Of a stretch of DNA of 64,000 nucleotides, positions 44,801-53,989 are shown piece after piece. Position 1 is the stretch's first letter, and every line of letters begins with the position of its first letter. Source of the stretch: Candidatus Uabimicrobium amorphum (GTDB taxonomy: Bacteria > Planctomycetota > Uabimicrobiia > Uabimicrobiales > Uabimicrobiaceae); contig NZ_AP019860.1 in the NCBI RefSeq assembly GCF_009002475.1, positions 1 through 64,000 on the forward strand, written 5' to 3'. The position numbers were made by a program, and so were the translations under genes. Below the pieces are notes generated by a model. That model made no database searches. It saw only the letters and a list, made by a program, of their open reading frames with translations, and had not been told where the DNA came from.

Positions 44801-46357
44801 CTAAAACTGAAAATAAATAAATGGTTTGTCTTGTATGGGCCACAGGGCGAATAGAATCATTCCAATCATCACACACAACAGACTCATTTTCCATAAAGGC
44901 AATTTGGCGAGCAGTTTGTCTATTCCTCCACAAAAAAAGGAATATAGGTGCAACATGTAGAAAAACAATACCAGTAGTGCACTTAAAAACAGAGAAGATG
45001 TACCCAAACCAATATTGCGAAACTGAAAGTTGAAATCAAAAATAACAAACTTTTGTAAACAATACAGCATATCGGCAAAGTCCGTAACGCGGAATGTAAT
45101 CCAGGTAAGTAAAACCCACACTTGCATGGCAAAAAAAGCCATTAACTTAAAGACAAAATGCTGAAAGTTTTTTTGGAACCGTTTTTGCCACACATGATAC
45201 AGTACTAAAGCAAAACCATGTAAAAAACCCCATAAAATAAAATTCCAGCTTGCTCCATGCCATAAGCCGCCTAAAATCATTGTCAGCATAAGATTACGGT
45301 ATGTGAGTATTGTTCCTTGACGATTACCACCAAGTGGAATGTATAGATAATCTCTTAACCAGGTTGATAGAGAAATGTGCCATTTTTTCCAAAACATAGA
45401 TGGATTTGTTGCGAAATAAGGACGATCAAAGTTGAGGGGGAGATGGAATCCTAAAATTTTGGCAATGCCAATTGCCATGTCCGAGTAGCCGGAGAAATCA
45501 CAGTAAATCTGTATGTAGAAGCAGATCGTGGCAAACCAAATAATTGTACTGTTAAACCCTTGGGGAGATGTAAAAATGAAGTCGGCAAACATCGCAATAT
45601 TATCGGCAATGATCACTTTTTTGACCAATCCGCGTACTATTAGAAAAAGACTTTCTGTGTCCCAATTTAGCTTGATAGGAATTTTCAACTGTGGCAAAAA
45701 TTCTTTTGCGCGAACGATAGGACCAGCGACCAGTTGTGGGAAAAAACTGACAAATAATGCAAAATCTAATGGCGACGAACACGGCGCCAGCTCGTCTTTG
45801 TATACATCTATTGTATAACTCATTGTTTGAAATGTATAAAAGGATATTCCGACAGGAAGAATAATGTTTAAAGAGGTCCAGGATGGGTCATAACCAAAAA
45901 TTCTCATGACCAATAAAAGGTTGTCTTGAAAGAAGTTTGCGTACTTAAAGAAAAACAAAATTCCCAAATTACAAAAAATGCTCATGAGTAAAAACGTTTT
46001 TTTCTTGGAGGGAGGAGATTTTGCAATGAGAATAGAAAGATAGTAATCTACGATGGTCGAAAACAAGATAAGACAAATAAAGGCAGGATTCCAGTACATG
46101 TAAAAAATGTAACTCGCCGCTAACAATATTATTTTGCGTCTTGTACTTTTGTTGTGAGTGAATATAATAAAAAACAGTAATAGTAAACCCACAATGGCGA
46201 GTAAAAATAGTTTGTATTGTAGTGACTTTTTCGCATAAAAGACGGCACAGGTTATTATTGTAAACAAAGCCTTGTACAAACTATCGCAATTTGCGACATA
46301 TATTGTTAGTATTAACAACGTAATAAAAATACTAAATTCTATTGTTGGGAATAACAT
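44801..46357 (-). CDS. Membrane-bound O-acyltransferase (MBOAT, AlgI-like)
   Basis: Polytopic inner-membrane protein of 518 residues. The MBOAT hallmarks are FARPYFATNP-like DRPYFATNPSMFWKKWHISL (about 325), WLRDYLYIPLGGNRQG, and GGLWHGASWNFILWGFLHG with the catalytic histidine. AlgI-type proteins pass an acetyl group across the membrane to SGNH partners, which then place it on the polymer. Several SGNH proteins are encoded nearby, one starting divergently only 25 bp away, so polymer O-acetylation is the likely role. About eleven hydrophobic segments are visible and the two extra ones at the N-terminus are not unusual. It shares a minus-strand unit with the glycosyltransferase. Confidence 0.92.
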   Translation of the reverse strand: MLFPTIEFSIFITLLILTIYVANCDSLYKALFTIITCAVFYAKKSLQYKLFLLAIVGLLLLFFIIFTHNKSTRRKIILLAASYIFYMYWNPAFICLILFSTIVDYYLSILIAKSPPSKKKTFLLMSIFCNLGILFFFKYANFFQDNLLLVMRIFGYDPSWTSLNIILPVGISFYTFQTMSYTIDVYKDELAPCSSPLDFALFVSFFPQLVAGPIVRAKEFLPQLKIPIKLNWDTESLFLIVRGLVKKVIIADNIAMFADFIFTSPQGFNSTIIWFATICFYIQIYCDFSGYSDMAIGIAKILGFHLPLNFDRPYFATNPSMFWKKWHISLSTWLRDYLYIPLGGNRQGTILTYRNLMLTMILGGLWHGASWNFILWGFLHGFALVLYHVWQKRFQKNFQHFVFKLMAFFAMQVWVLLTWITFRVTDFADMLYCLQKFVIFDFNFQFRNIGLGTSSLFLSALLVLFFYMLHLYSFFCGGIDKLLAKLPLWKMSLLCVMIGMILFALWPIQDKPFIYFQF

Positions 46358-46382
46358 TAATTTATCACTTACTACTAAAAAT

Positions 46383-47372
46383 ATGAAAAAAACAAAATTT
46401 TTTATCGCGGTTTTAAGTATGGTGACCGGTTCTACAATAGCTCTATTGTTATGTCCACTGGCCTTTTTTTACTTTCCCGATTCAAGCAAAAGATTTTTAT
46501 ACATCAAAAAGTATTTTGCGGATAACCCATCCATAAATATTAGTACAATATTTTTGGGGAACAGTGTCGTCATGAACGGAATAGATGCTGGATACTACTC
46601 GCAACTTAAAAACAATCAAGTGGCTTTAAATTTGTCCACTCCTGGACAATCTTTTTTTGAAAGTCTTTTCATTGTTGAAAACATCTCGAAGCCAAGCCGC
46701 CTATTTTTAGGCTGTAGCCCCCAAACTCTGTTATATGAGATGAATAATATCCCGCCTAGCAACATAAACTCTTTGTTTATGTATGATTACCAACTTTCAC
46801 ATGCTGCATCATCCATTATAAAAGAATGTGGTGGGGAAAAAACACTAAAATCTTATAATCGATCTTTTTTTCAACACAATATGTATTCGCGTTGGATTGT
46901 TTTTTCTGGGGTGAACACCTTTTTCCGCTCGTTGCTACGTAAAGATCTAAAACTGGAGAATGCACAACGCAATGTCTTTTATCCTCGCCCATATGTAAAG
47001 AAAATTTCTTCAACAGCGTTACGAAAACTACAAAAAAAATATCATAGAGAACGAAAGAAGTTTGTTGTAAACAAAAATCGCATGCGATTTTTGCAACAAT
47101 TTTCGGGGTATTTAAAGAAAAAAAATATACCTCTTACTCTAGTTATTTTACCGGAGCATCCGTATCTTCAAAAGAGTACTTCAGCCCAATTTTACCGCGA
47201 CATGCAGTCTGAATTAGATAAGGTGCAACGCAATTTAAACATCACGGTATACAATTTGTATAACATTTTAGATGAAGGAATGTTTATTGATCATATACAC
47301 CCTTCACAACAAGGGGCGAAAAAGTTAACACGTTCTATCGCGAAATTAAATAAAGTAAAAGATCCAGAGTGA
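46383..47372 (+). CDS. SGNH-like acetyltransferase partner (AlgJ/AlgX type)
   Basis: Protein of 329 residues with one N-terminal membrane helix (about 5-28) and a periplasmic SGNH-like domain. Block I reads IFLGNSVVMNGID (GNS where GDS is usual), with the Ser kept. Block V reads IDHIHPSQQGAKKL, providing Asp and His. LNLSTPGQSFFE fits the block II region. The ATG at 46383 gives a clean membrane helix; the frame runs on upstream into the divergent AlgI promoter, so earlier starts are unlikely. The 25-bp divergent spacing from the AlgI-like gene suggests joint control and a shared O-acetylation task. Confidence 0.78.
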   Translation: MKKTKFFIAVLSMVTGSTIALLLCPLAFFYFPDSSKRFLYIKKYFADNPSINISTIFLGNSVVMNGIDAGYYSQLKNNQVALNLSTPGQSFFESLFIVENISKPSRLFLGCSPQTLLYEMNNIPPSNINSLFMYDYQLSHAASSIIKECGGEKTLKSYNRSFFQHNMYSRWIVFSGVNTFFRSLLRKDLKLENAQRNVFYPRPYVKKISSTALRKLQKKYHRERKKFVVNKNRMRFLQQFSGYLKKKNIPLTLVILPEHPYLQKSTSAQFYRDMQSELDKVQRNLNITVYNLYNILDEGMFIDHIHPSQQGAKKLTRSIAKLNKVKDPE

Positions 47373-47393
47373 AACGCGGAAAGGTTAGTTATT

Positions 47394-48689
47394 TTGACAA
47401 AAAATATCGAAAAAAAAGTATATATGCCAGCATCGTTGTTGGTTGCTGTATTGTTATTTCTTCCTGTACTACTACATTTTATTGCTTTATACATCAACGT
47501 TTCTAAAGCTGGATTTCTCTTAGTGCGTAAAATAGATATGATGGTGTTTGTTTTGTTGTGTGCTTACATGCTAGCCATTTTGCTGGTAAGCAGAAGGAGA
47601 GACCTAAGTATCAAAGTGGCTTTAATTGTGTACGCATCATTATTTCCTGTTCTCATGTTGGAGCTTGGTATTTTTTTGTTAGGGGATGAGAATCCACGGG
47701 TACCATTGCCAACAATGAGAGTCGAATCTGTTGCGGGAAACAACATGCCAGGTATTGAAGGAAAGGTTACTTTTTCCGTCAACAAATTAGGTGTTCGCGC
47801 TCCAGAATTGTGGCCCACTTCACGTGGTGATCGTATTTTATGCGTGGGAGGTAGTACGACAGAGTGCCGTTATGTTACCGACGAAAAAAGTTGGCCATGG
47901 TTACTAGGGACAGCATTGTCTAAAACATTGACAAGGCCGATACTTGTTGCAAATGCTGGACGGAGTGGCCATTTCACTCTCCATCATTTATATCAATTAC
48001 AACACTACAAACTAGCAGATGAATTTGGTATCGTTGTCATCTTGTGTGGGATCAATGATATGGGAACATTTCTGCGCAACAATTATGAACAGCGTATCAC
48101 TCTAGTTCCGAAAGAATCTCTTACGGGAAGCAGCGCACAGGGGGCGTACTATCATCATTCTTATTTAATACAAATATTGAAAACAGCGTTTGCCAGATCT
48201 AGTTTTGCGGTAAGGGATGCACAGGGAAAATGGTATAATTCGCTGCGTAATAGGAGAAAAAAATTACTACAGCAAAATACAATCACCACCATACCAGAAA
48301 ATTTTGCATATGCCTTAGACCTTTACAAATCGAATTTGGAAAAGATTATTCACCACTGTTCCTTAAAAAAACAGCGACTTATTTTGCTCACTCAGCCAAC
48401 AATGTACCAAAAGAATATTTCGCAGGAATTAAAAAAACTCATTTGGCAACACACCAGTGGCGGTGCCTATACGCCCGAAACTTTAGCTAAAATAATTACG
48501 GAATACAACAATACTCTGAAAAATGTTTGTAAAGCTCATAATGTAGCATGCGTTGATTTGGCTTCCTTACTACCAAAAAACGAGTCTACTTTTTACGATG
48601 ACTGTCATTTTAACATTCGTGGCTGTCAACAGATTGTGATTCATTTACAAGACGCGATCGTGAGTAAATGGAAAATCTTGCAAAAATAA
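47394..48689 (+). CDS. SGNH hydrolase-like membrane protein
   Basis: Protein of 431 residues. Three hydrophobic segments (about 12-110) precede an SGNH domain: block I ILCVGGSTTECRYV (GGS variant), block III VILCGINDMGTF with the oxyanion Asn, and block V DDCHFNIRGCQ with Asp and His. TTG at 47394 is the probable start, with GGAAAGG about 9 bases upstream; an ATG ten codons later is possible. It follows the AlgJ-like gene by 21 bases and may share its transcript. Such proteins attach or remove acyl groups on cell-surface glycans. It is distinct in sequence from the other SGNH proteins here. Confidence 0.8.
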   Translation: MTKNIEKKVYMPASLLVAVLLFLPVLLHFIALYINVSKAGFLLVRKIDMMVFVLLCAYMLAILLVSRRRDLSIKVALIVYASLFPVLMLELGIFLLGDENPRVPLPTMRVESVAGNNMPGIEGKVTFSVNKLGVRAPELWPTSRGDRILCVGGSTTECRYVTDEKSWPWLLGTALSKTLTRPILVANAGRSGHFTLHHLYQLQHYKLADEFGIVVILCGINDMGTFLRNNYEQRITLVPKESLTGSSAQGAYYHHSYLIQILKTAFARSSFAVRDAQGKWYNSLRNRRKKLLQQNTITTIPENFAYALDLYKSNLEKIIHHCSLKKQRLILLTQPTMYQKNISQELKKLIWQHTSGGAYTPETLAKIITEYNNTLKNVCKAHNVACVDLASLLPKNESTFYDDCHFNIRGCQQIVIHLQDAIVSKWKILQK

Positions 48690-48741
48690 GCAAAATGGTT
48701 TTTCGCTTAAAAAAACCTTGGAATGAATAAAGTAGTGAAAC

Positions 48742-50247
48742 ATGAAACAAAAAAAACACAATGATCTTGCAACAGTCAGTAGAAACATTTTTATCACAGG
48801 TATAGGGATTCTATTTCAAAGGTTTTCTAAGTTTTTCATTATCATACTGCAAATAAAATACTTGGGACTCGAATCGTATGGACTATTTGTTCTTTGTTTG
48901 AGCTACATACTCATTTTAAGTACGCTACAAACCATGGGGCTGCGTTGTTTGGTAAAATACTGCGTGGAGTTTCGTATGGCCAAACAAGCGGAGGCTCTGT
49001 GGGCAATGTACTGGACAAGTATTGTGGTTCCCGTTTTAGCGGGAACAATAGTGAGCGCTATTGCCGCAATTGTGGTGTTGTTTTTAAATCTTTCACTAAC
49101 AACAACCTACGTTTTTATGTTTTTTTTACTGTTTTTACCCCTTATTGGGTCCGCAGATCTTTCACTATTTATGACCACAAGCTTCGAAACCAATTTTTAT
49201 ATCTCTTTTGGCCGAGATATTGTGTCACCTATTATTGAAATAGTGTTGTTGTGTATCTTTCTATTTTTCCCCATTGTTCCAAGTAGTATCTATGTTGTCA
49301 TTTGTACATACGCTACGTCGAGAATAGCGTTGTATTTTATTGCGGCGTACTCTTTTTCTAAACTATGCTCTTTGAATGACATTCCAAGCTACGCGGGTTA
49401 TAAAAACATACGTCTTCTACACGCGCACGCCCGCGAAGTGAAAAATGCTGTTACGTACTGCATTCCGTTTTTGGGGGGAAACATTTTTGTACAAGCCAAC
49501 GATTTAATCGATGTATTGTTGTTGGGGATGTTTACCAACAACACGCTCACCGGAATATACAGACTGTCAAAATCTTTGGCGAATATTATTGGCAGTGTGA
49601 ATGCGATTACTCTGAATATGCTACCATCGATCACCTCTAAGCATTATCAGACAAAAAATTACGCCGCTATTCATACGGTATACCTCCACAGTATTAAGCT
49701 TTCGATGTTACTTGGTTTTCCAGCATTAGCTGTTTTTATTTCTTTTCCTGAGTTGATATTAAAAATATTTAATGAAGAGGCTATGCAAGCATCTGTATCT
49801 ATGCAAATATTATTGCTTGGACAAGGCTTTTTCTTGCTAACGTGTGGATTTAATCTTATCTTATCGATGACCGATAAAGCTTACCTTCATGCATTTAATA
49901 GTGCCTGTGGGGCGGTGATTAACGTAATTCTTGGCTATTTTTTCATACATTTGTGGAATATAAATGGCGCGGCATTGGCGACAATATGCACCTTATTTTT
50001 CGTCAACATCCTAAGAGCTTTGCAAGTTTACTATTTCTACAAAATACATTTTTTTCACCGGTTTACTTTGGTGATGATTGTATTATTGTTTTCCACCATC
50101 ACCATGCTCTTTTTTGCCAAAAATACTTTTGCCGTTGGTATAATCATCGCTATATTTTTAGGGGCTCTTTGTTATCTTTTTATATGGAGCATTTGCTGGT
50201 TTTTTGTACTGAGTAAAAAAGAAAAACAACATATTATTTCCTTCTAG
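48742..50247 (+). CDS. wzx: Oligosaccharide flippase (Wzx-like)
   Basis: Polytopic membrane protein of 501 residues with roughly fourteen hydrophobic helices, of the MOP/polysaccharide synthesis superfamily. It begins with a short basic stretch and NIFITGIGILFQRFSKFF, followed by YLGLESYGLFVLCLSYI and GLRCLVKYCVEF, all characteristic of Wzx-type translocases. LANIIGSVNAITLNMLPSI and the second half repeat the pattern. It should flip the lipid-linked repeat unit across the inner membrane before polymerisation. A GTTTTT/AAAAAC-type weak hairpin lies just upstream near 48697. It follows the SGNH gene by 52 bases on the same strand. Confidence 0.88.
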   Translation: MKQKKHNDLATVSRNIFITGIGILFQRFSKFFIIILQIKYLGLESYGLFVLCLSYILILSTLQTMGLRCLVKYCVEFRMAKQAEALWAMYWTSIVVPVLAGTIVSAIAAIVVLFLNLSLTTTYVFMFFLLFLPLIGSADLSLFMTTSFETNFYISFGRDIVSPIIEIVLLCIFLFFPIVPSSIYVVICTYATSRIALYFIAAYSFSKLCSLNDIPSYAGYKNIRLLHAHAREVKNAVTYCIPFLGGNIFVQANDLIDVLLLGMFTNNTLTGIYRLSKSLANIIGSVNAITLNMLPSITSKHYQTKNYAAIHTVYLHSIKLSMLLGFPALAVFISFPELILKIFNEEAMQASVSMQILLLGQGFFLLTCGFNLILSMTDKAYLHAFNSACGAVINVILGYFFIHLWNINGAALATICTLFFVNILRALQVYYFYKIHFFHRFTLVMIVLLFSTITMLFFAKNTFAVGIIIAIFLGALCYLFIWSICWFFVLSKKEKQHIISF

Positions 50248-50254
50248 CAATTTC

Positions 50255-50259
50255 GAGGT
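50255..50259 (+). promoter_or_regulatory. Ribosome binding site supporting a TTG start
   Basis: GAGGT, 7 bases before the TTG at 50267. No in-frame ATG exists nearby with a comparable site, so this decides the start of the SGNH gene. Confidence 0.55.
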
Positions 50260-50266
50260 ATTTCTA

Positions 50267-51406
50267 TTGTCAAAACGCAAAATAAAAAAAATATGCTTTA
50301 TACTTTTATCTATACTTTTGGGACTGAGCCTAAGTGAAATGTTATTGAGGCTTACTCCGAATATAAAAGTATCTACAGTAAAGTGGGTCCCTAACTCTAT
50401 GATGGGTGCGATTATGGCTCCCAATCAACAGGCGAGATTTTCCAGCATGGAGTTTGACAATGTCGTGTTGACAAACAGTGCCGGTTATCATGATTTTGAA
50501 TACACATACAAAAAGAGTAAAGATACTTTTCGTATTTTAGTGCTGGGAGATTCTTTTGTCGAAGGAGTACACGTAAAGAGGCATGAACTTTTCTTTAATA
50601 TTCTACAGAAACAACTCAATCAAAACACCGCAGATAAAAAATATGAAGTGGTTGCCATCGCTCGTTCTGGTTGGGGGACAGCGCAGGAGCTAAAGGTATT
50701 TGAGGAATACGGATTGAAATACCAACCGGACTTGGTGATATTAGCACTTTTGCCGGGGAATGATTTTGGCGATAGTCATCTTTTATTAAAAAAGGATGTA
50801 CACATGCCTTATTACCAAATCAAACAAAACGGGTTGTCTTTTGTTCACGCGCAACAAAACGCCTCTTTGAATGGGTGGTTTTATACCTTGTACAAGTCTT
50901 CGCAACTTTTGTGTTTTCTTAAGCAAAATTTATCTACATTTCGTAAAGGTCGTTCGTCGCGTAAAGGCATCCCATCTCATTTGGGTTTATATGTACGAAA
51001 CAAAGGTAAAGATTGGCAAGAAGCGGTGGAGATCACGTCCTTGTGTCTTAAAAGAATGAATGAAATTTGCCAGGAAAAAAATATAAACTTCTTGTGTTTA
51101 GTCCTCGATGACAAAGCTCTGATGGGCGAGGAAACAGGAGTAAACTACAAGAAAACATATCCTAATTTGTCCCTAGAGGAATACGATTTTTACTATCCAT
51201 ATACATTTCTATATGGTTTTTGTAAGAAGCACAACATCCAACAGGCGTCTTTATTGAAGTATTTTCAGCAAGATTTCAAAAGCACAGAAAAGCGCAGCCA
51301 TTTTGTGTATGACGGGCATTGGAACGAGTATGGTCACAGCCTAACGGCTAAATTTTTATATGAATATTTGAGTTCTCGTCCACATCTAATGGGGAAATCT
51401 CGCTGA
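50267..51406 (+). CDS. SGNH hydrolase-like protein with N-terminal anchor
   Basis: Protein of 379 residues. A basic N-terminus and one membrane helix (about 6-24) precede the SGNH domain: block I ILVLGDSFVEGVHV (about 92), block III-like LALLPGNDFGDS, and block V VYDGHWNEYGHSLTA with Asp and His. The GDSFVEG and DGHWNEYGH forms match the larger family seen at 13001. The TTG at 50267 is chosen because of GAGGT 7 bases upstream and the membrane helix right after. It is the last plus-strand gene of the locus, 9 bases before the convergent epimerase end. Role inferred as polymer acyl modification. Confidence 0.8.
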   Translation: MSKRKIKKICFILLSILLGLSLSEMLLRLTPNIKVSTVKWVPNSMMGAIMAPNQQARFSSMEFDNVVLTNSAGYHDFEYTYKKSKDTFRILVLGDSFVEGVHVKRHELFFNILQKQLNQNTADKKYEVVAIARSGWGTAQELKVFEEYGLKYQPDLVILALLPGNDFGDSHLLLKKDVHMPYYQIKQNGLSFVHAQQNASLNGWFYTLYKSSQLLCFLKQNLSTFRKGRSSRKGIPSHLGLYVRNKGKDWQEAVEITSLCLKRMNEICQEKNINFLCLVLDDKALMGEETGVNYKKTYPNLSLEEYDFYYPYTFLYGFCKKHNIQQASLLKYFQQDFKSTEKRSHFVYDGHWNEYGHSLTAKFLYEYLSSRPHLMGKSR

Positions 51407-51415
51407 AAACGAGGG

Positions 51416-52378
51416 TTATGAGTTTTGGTAGGTATCTAAGTACCACTCGACAAACTTAGGAATACCTTCCTCTATACATGTTGTCGGTGAAAACTCTAGC
51501 TTTTCTTGCGCTCGGTCTATGGACGCGTAGCTTTTTTGAAAATCTCCTGGTTGCATGGGCATAAGGTTTTTTTGTGCCTTTTTACCTAAAGTTTTTTCCA
51601 AAATAGAAATCATGTCGAGCAAATATTCACATTTGTGATTGCCCAAATTAAAAATTTCATATTTTCCTAAATCATCGTGGTCTATTGTCGCCACAACTCC
51701 CGCAACGATGTCGTCGATGTAAGTAAAATCACGCCACATATCACCATTGTTATATACATCTATGGGCGTATTTTTTAGGATCTTTTCCGTAAAAATAAAT
51801 AGAGCCATATCAGGCCGTCCCCAGGGGCCGTATACTGAAAAAAATCGCAAGCCTATCATTTGCATGTCATAAAGGTGATAGTAAGAATGCGCCATGAGTT
51901 CTGAGCATATTTTGCTAACGCCATACATACTACTTGGCGTACGGATAATGGCATCTTCACGACAAGGAAAGTCTCTATTTGTTCCGTATACGTTCGAGGT
52001 GGAGGCATAAATCACCTTCGCAATACTATGCTCACGACAACATTCTAATAGATTTAGAAAACCCGTGACGTTTGTGTAAATGTAAGCATGAGGATTTTCG
52101 ATACTGTAGCGTACACCCGCTTGGGCGGCTAAGTGTACTACAGTATCGATTTTTTCTTCGCGGAAAACTTGCTGTATTTGTTGTGTGTTGCCAATGTCAC
52201 ACAAGTGAAAGCGGTAGTTTTCATATTTCTGCAAAACAGCGTTGCGCGCTTTTTTCAAATTGATATCGTAGTAATCATTTAAGTTATCAACACCGATAAC
52301 CGTTTCTCCACGTTTGAGTAAGCTGTGTGCTAGATTCATTCCGATAAAACCAGCTGATCCCGTAATGAGTATATTCAT
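51416..52378 (-). CDS. NAD-dependent nucleotide-sugar epimerase (UDP-glucuronate 4-epimerase-like)
   Basis: Extended SDR epimerase of 320 residues. NAD motif NILITGSAGFIGMNLAHSLL, then GVDNLNDYYDINLKKAR, a signature that is typical of UDP-glucuronate 4-epimerases, VHLAAQAGVRYSIENPH, STSNVYGTN and the catalytic SMYGVSKICSE (Tyr and Lys). LRFFSVYGPWGRPDMALF is also typical of that subfamily. It would supply UDP-galacturonate, consistent with the heparinase-type protein and a uronic-acid polymer. The start overlaps the stop of the wecB gene (ATGA on the minus strand). Substrate is by family resemblance. Confidence 0.9.
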   Translation of the reverse strand: MNILITGSAGFIGMNLAHSLLKRGETVIGVDNLNDYYDINLKKARNAVLQKYENYRFHLCDIGNTQQIQQVFREEKIDTVVHLAAQAGVRYSIENPHAYIYTNVTGFLNLLECCREHSIAKVIYASTSNVYGTNRDFPCREDAIIRTPSSMYGVSKICSELMAHSYYHLYDMQMIGLRFFSVYGPWGRPDMALFIFTEKILKNTPIDVYNNGDMWRDFTYIDDIVAGVVATIDHDDLGKYEIFNLGNHKCEYLLDMISILEKTLGKKAQKNLMPMQPGDFQKSYASIDRAQEKLEFSPTTCIEEGIPKFVEWYLDTYQNS

Positions 52379-53463
52379 ATTGACTTTCTTTCAAGCGAGG
52401 TTTTCGCACTTATTTCTTGAAGAATAGTTATTATACGTTGTGCCGTCTTACCGTCCCATAGTTCTGGGACTTGGTAATTTTGATTATTTTCCAGTTTTTG
52501 ATAAACATCTAATATTTTTTGCGTTGCAGTTCCCACAAGAGTATTACTGCCATGGGTTAATGTTACCGGACGTTCTGTATTTTCGCGAATGGTCAGGCAT
52601 GGAATTCTCAAAGCCGTGGTTTCCTCCTGTAGTCCACCGCTATCGGTGATGACCAAACTACTTGTGCTCCATAGACGCAAAAATTCAAGGTAAGATAAGG
52701 GAGGAGACGTCATTATATTATCGTTTTCTAGCAATTTTTGTAGAGAAAACTCTTCTATCTTTTTTTGCGTTCGCGGGTGCATGGGAAAATACACTTTTTT
52801 TTGCTTTGCAATTTCTATTATCGCTTGCAATATTTGTTGCAAATTGTCTTTGTCATCGACATTAGACGGACGATGCATGGTGATCACCACGTGGGAGTCT
52901 TTGGTGGTATTTCCTACTTTTTGTAAACCGTAGTGGAGATTGTCGATCATGATGTTACCTACAAAAAAAATATGCTGCGCTTTTTTTCCTTCTTTATGTA
53001 AATTTTCGATCGCACTTTTCTCTGTAACAAAGAAATAATCGGTAATGGCATCGGTTAAAACCCGATTTACTTCTTCTGGCATAGAAAAGTCACCGCTGCG
53101 AAGCCCTGCCTCAATGTGCGCCACCTCAATATGTAGCTTTTTGGCGGTAATGGCACACGCAATAGTGGAGTTTACATCCCCGACCACTATCACCATTCGT
53201 GGCTTTTCTTCGAGACAAATTTTTTCAAAGGTCATCATTATTTTGGCCGTTTGCTCTGCGTGGGATCCCGACCCAACTTGTAAGTGATGATGAGGACTTG
53301 GTATTTCTAGTTCTTCAAAGAAAGATTGCGACATTTGGTAGTCATAGTGTTGTCCAGTGTGAACGAGCTTCCAAGTAATGGTTCGTTGTTTTTTGAGTTC
53401 GCGAATGAGAGGGGCTATTTTTACAAAATTTGGACGCGCTCCGGCGACGATTAATGTATGCAT
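52375..53463 (-). CDS. wecB: UDP-GlcNAc 2-epimerase, non-hydrolysing
   Basis: Cytoplasmic enzyme of 362 residues converting UDP-GlcNAc to UDP-ManNAc. Family motifs: IVAGARPNFVKIAPLI, HTGQHYDYQMSQSFF, VGDVNSTIACAITA, HIEAGLRSGDFSMPEEVNR, the substrate-binding DSGGLQEE, and RENTERPVTL. These cover the catalytic Asp/Glu/His and the allosteric site region. Length is standard. It is the first gene of a two-gene minus-strand unit with the epimerase, and provides ManNAc-type precursors for the neighbouring glycan locus. A ribosome site is weak (GGGATA about 9 bases upstream). Confidence 0.94.
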   Translation of the reverse strand: MHTLIVAGARPNFVKIAPLIRELKKQRTITWKLVHTGQHYDYQMSQSFFEELEIPSPHHHLQVGSGSHAEQTAKIMMTFEKICLEEKPRMVIVVGDVNSTIACAITAKKLHIEVAHIEAGLRSGDFSMPEEVNRVLTDAITDYFFVTEKSAIENLHKEGKKAQHIFFVGNIMIDNLHYGLQKVGNTTKDSHVVITMHRPSNVDDKDNLQQILQAIIEIAKQKKVYFPMHPRTQKKIEEFSLQKLLENDNIMTSPPLSYLEFLRLWSTSSLVITDSGGLQEETTALRIPCLTIRENTERPVTLTHGSNTLVGTATQKILDVYQKLENNQNYQVPELWDGKTAQRIITILQEISAKTSLERKSI

Positions 53464-53673
53464 TATGTTATCCCATATTTGGTCTCGAATAAATAGACCA
53501 TAGACTTTAGGTGGTATTTGATAAATAAATAATATAATTTGTATGAGTGGATAAAGAAAGTAAAATGTAGTTTTATTTTTGTCATAGTGTAACTGACAAC
53601 ATCAGTTTGCTTTGGCGAAAAAAATACGGACATGGAGAGAGTTCCAAAAAAATTTTGATGGATTAACAGAATG

Positions 53674-53692
53674 TTTTTGACAGGATAAACAG
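53674..53692 (+). repeat. Dispersed repeat copy ending at a gene start
   Basis: TTTTTGACAGGATAAACAG, matching 18 of 19 bases of the stretch at 61489-61507. A related half-copy (GGATTAACAGAATG) stands directly before it at 53660. It ends at the base before the ATG of the next gene, and its AGGA serves as that gene's ribosome site. Confidence 0.65.
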
Positions 53693-53989
53693 ATGAAAAT
53701 GAAATTACTCTTCGCAATACTTCTTATTGGTTTTGGTGCTTACACAGGTTATATTGTCCTCAATGATGGCTATTGGAGTGTTTTTGAAGTTGCTTTTTCC
53801 AGTCTTCCCGCCATACAGTTATATCTTGACTTGGCGATATCGGTATTGCTCATCGACATATGGATTATATTTGATGTACAAAAAAGCGGTAAGTCATGGG
53901 TGGCGGCAGTACCTTTTATTTTGCTGTCGATGGTGTTTGGAGTGATCGGACCACTGGTGTATCTTGTGCAACGAAAAGAGGTGGAGTGA
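53693..53989 (+). CDS. Small membrane protein, DUF2834-like
   Basis: Protein of 98 residues with three hydrophobic segments (about 4-22, 40-62, 70-90). The order of a first helix, an aromatic PAIQLYLDLAISVLL helix, DIWIIFDVQKSGKSW, and GVIGPLVYLVQRKE at the end matches the DUF2834 layout. Function is unknown. The AGGA within the preceding repeat lies 8 bases before the ATG. It ends at an inverted repeat that separates it from the convergent thioredoxin-like gene. It has no evident link to the polysaccharide genes. Confidence 0.7.
   Translation: MKMKLLFAILLIGFGAYTGYIVLNDGYWSVFEVAFSSLPAIQLYLDLAISVLLIDIWIIFDVQKSGKSWVAAVPFILLSMVFGVIGPLVYLVQRKEVE

Noticed and set aside
53463-53717. 84-codon minus-strand frame upstream of wecB
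   Set aside because: It overlaps both the wecB start and the DUF2834-like gene, with no ribosome site or domain.
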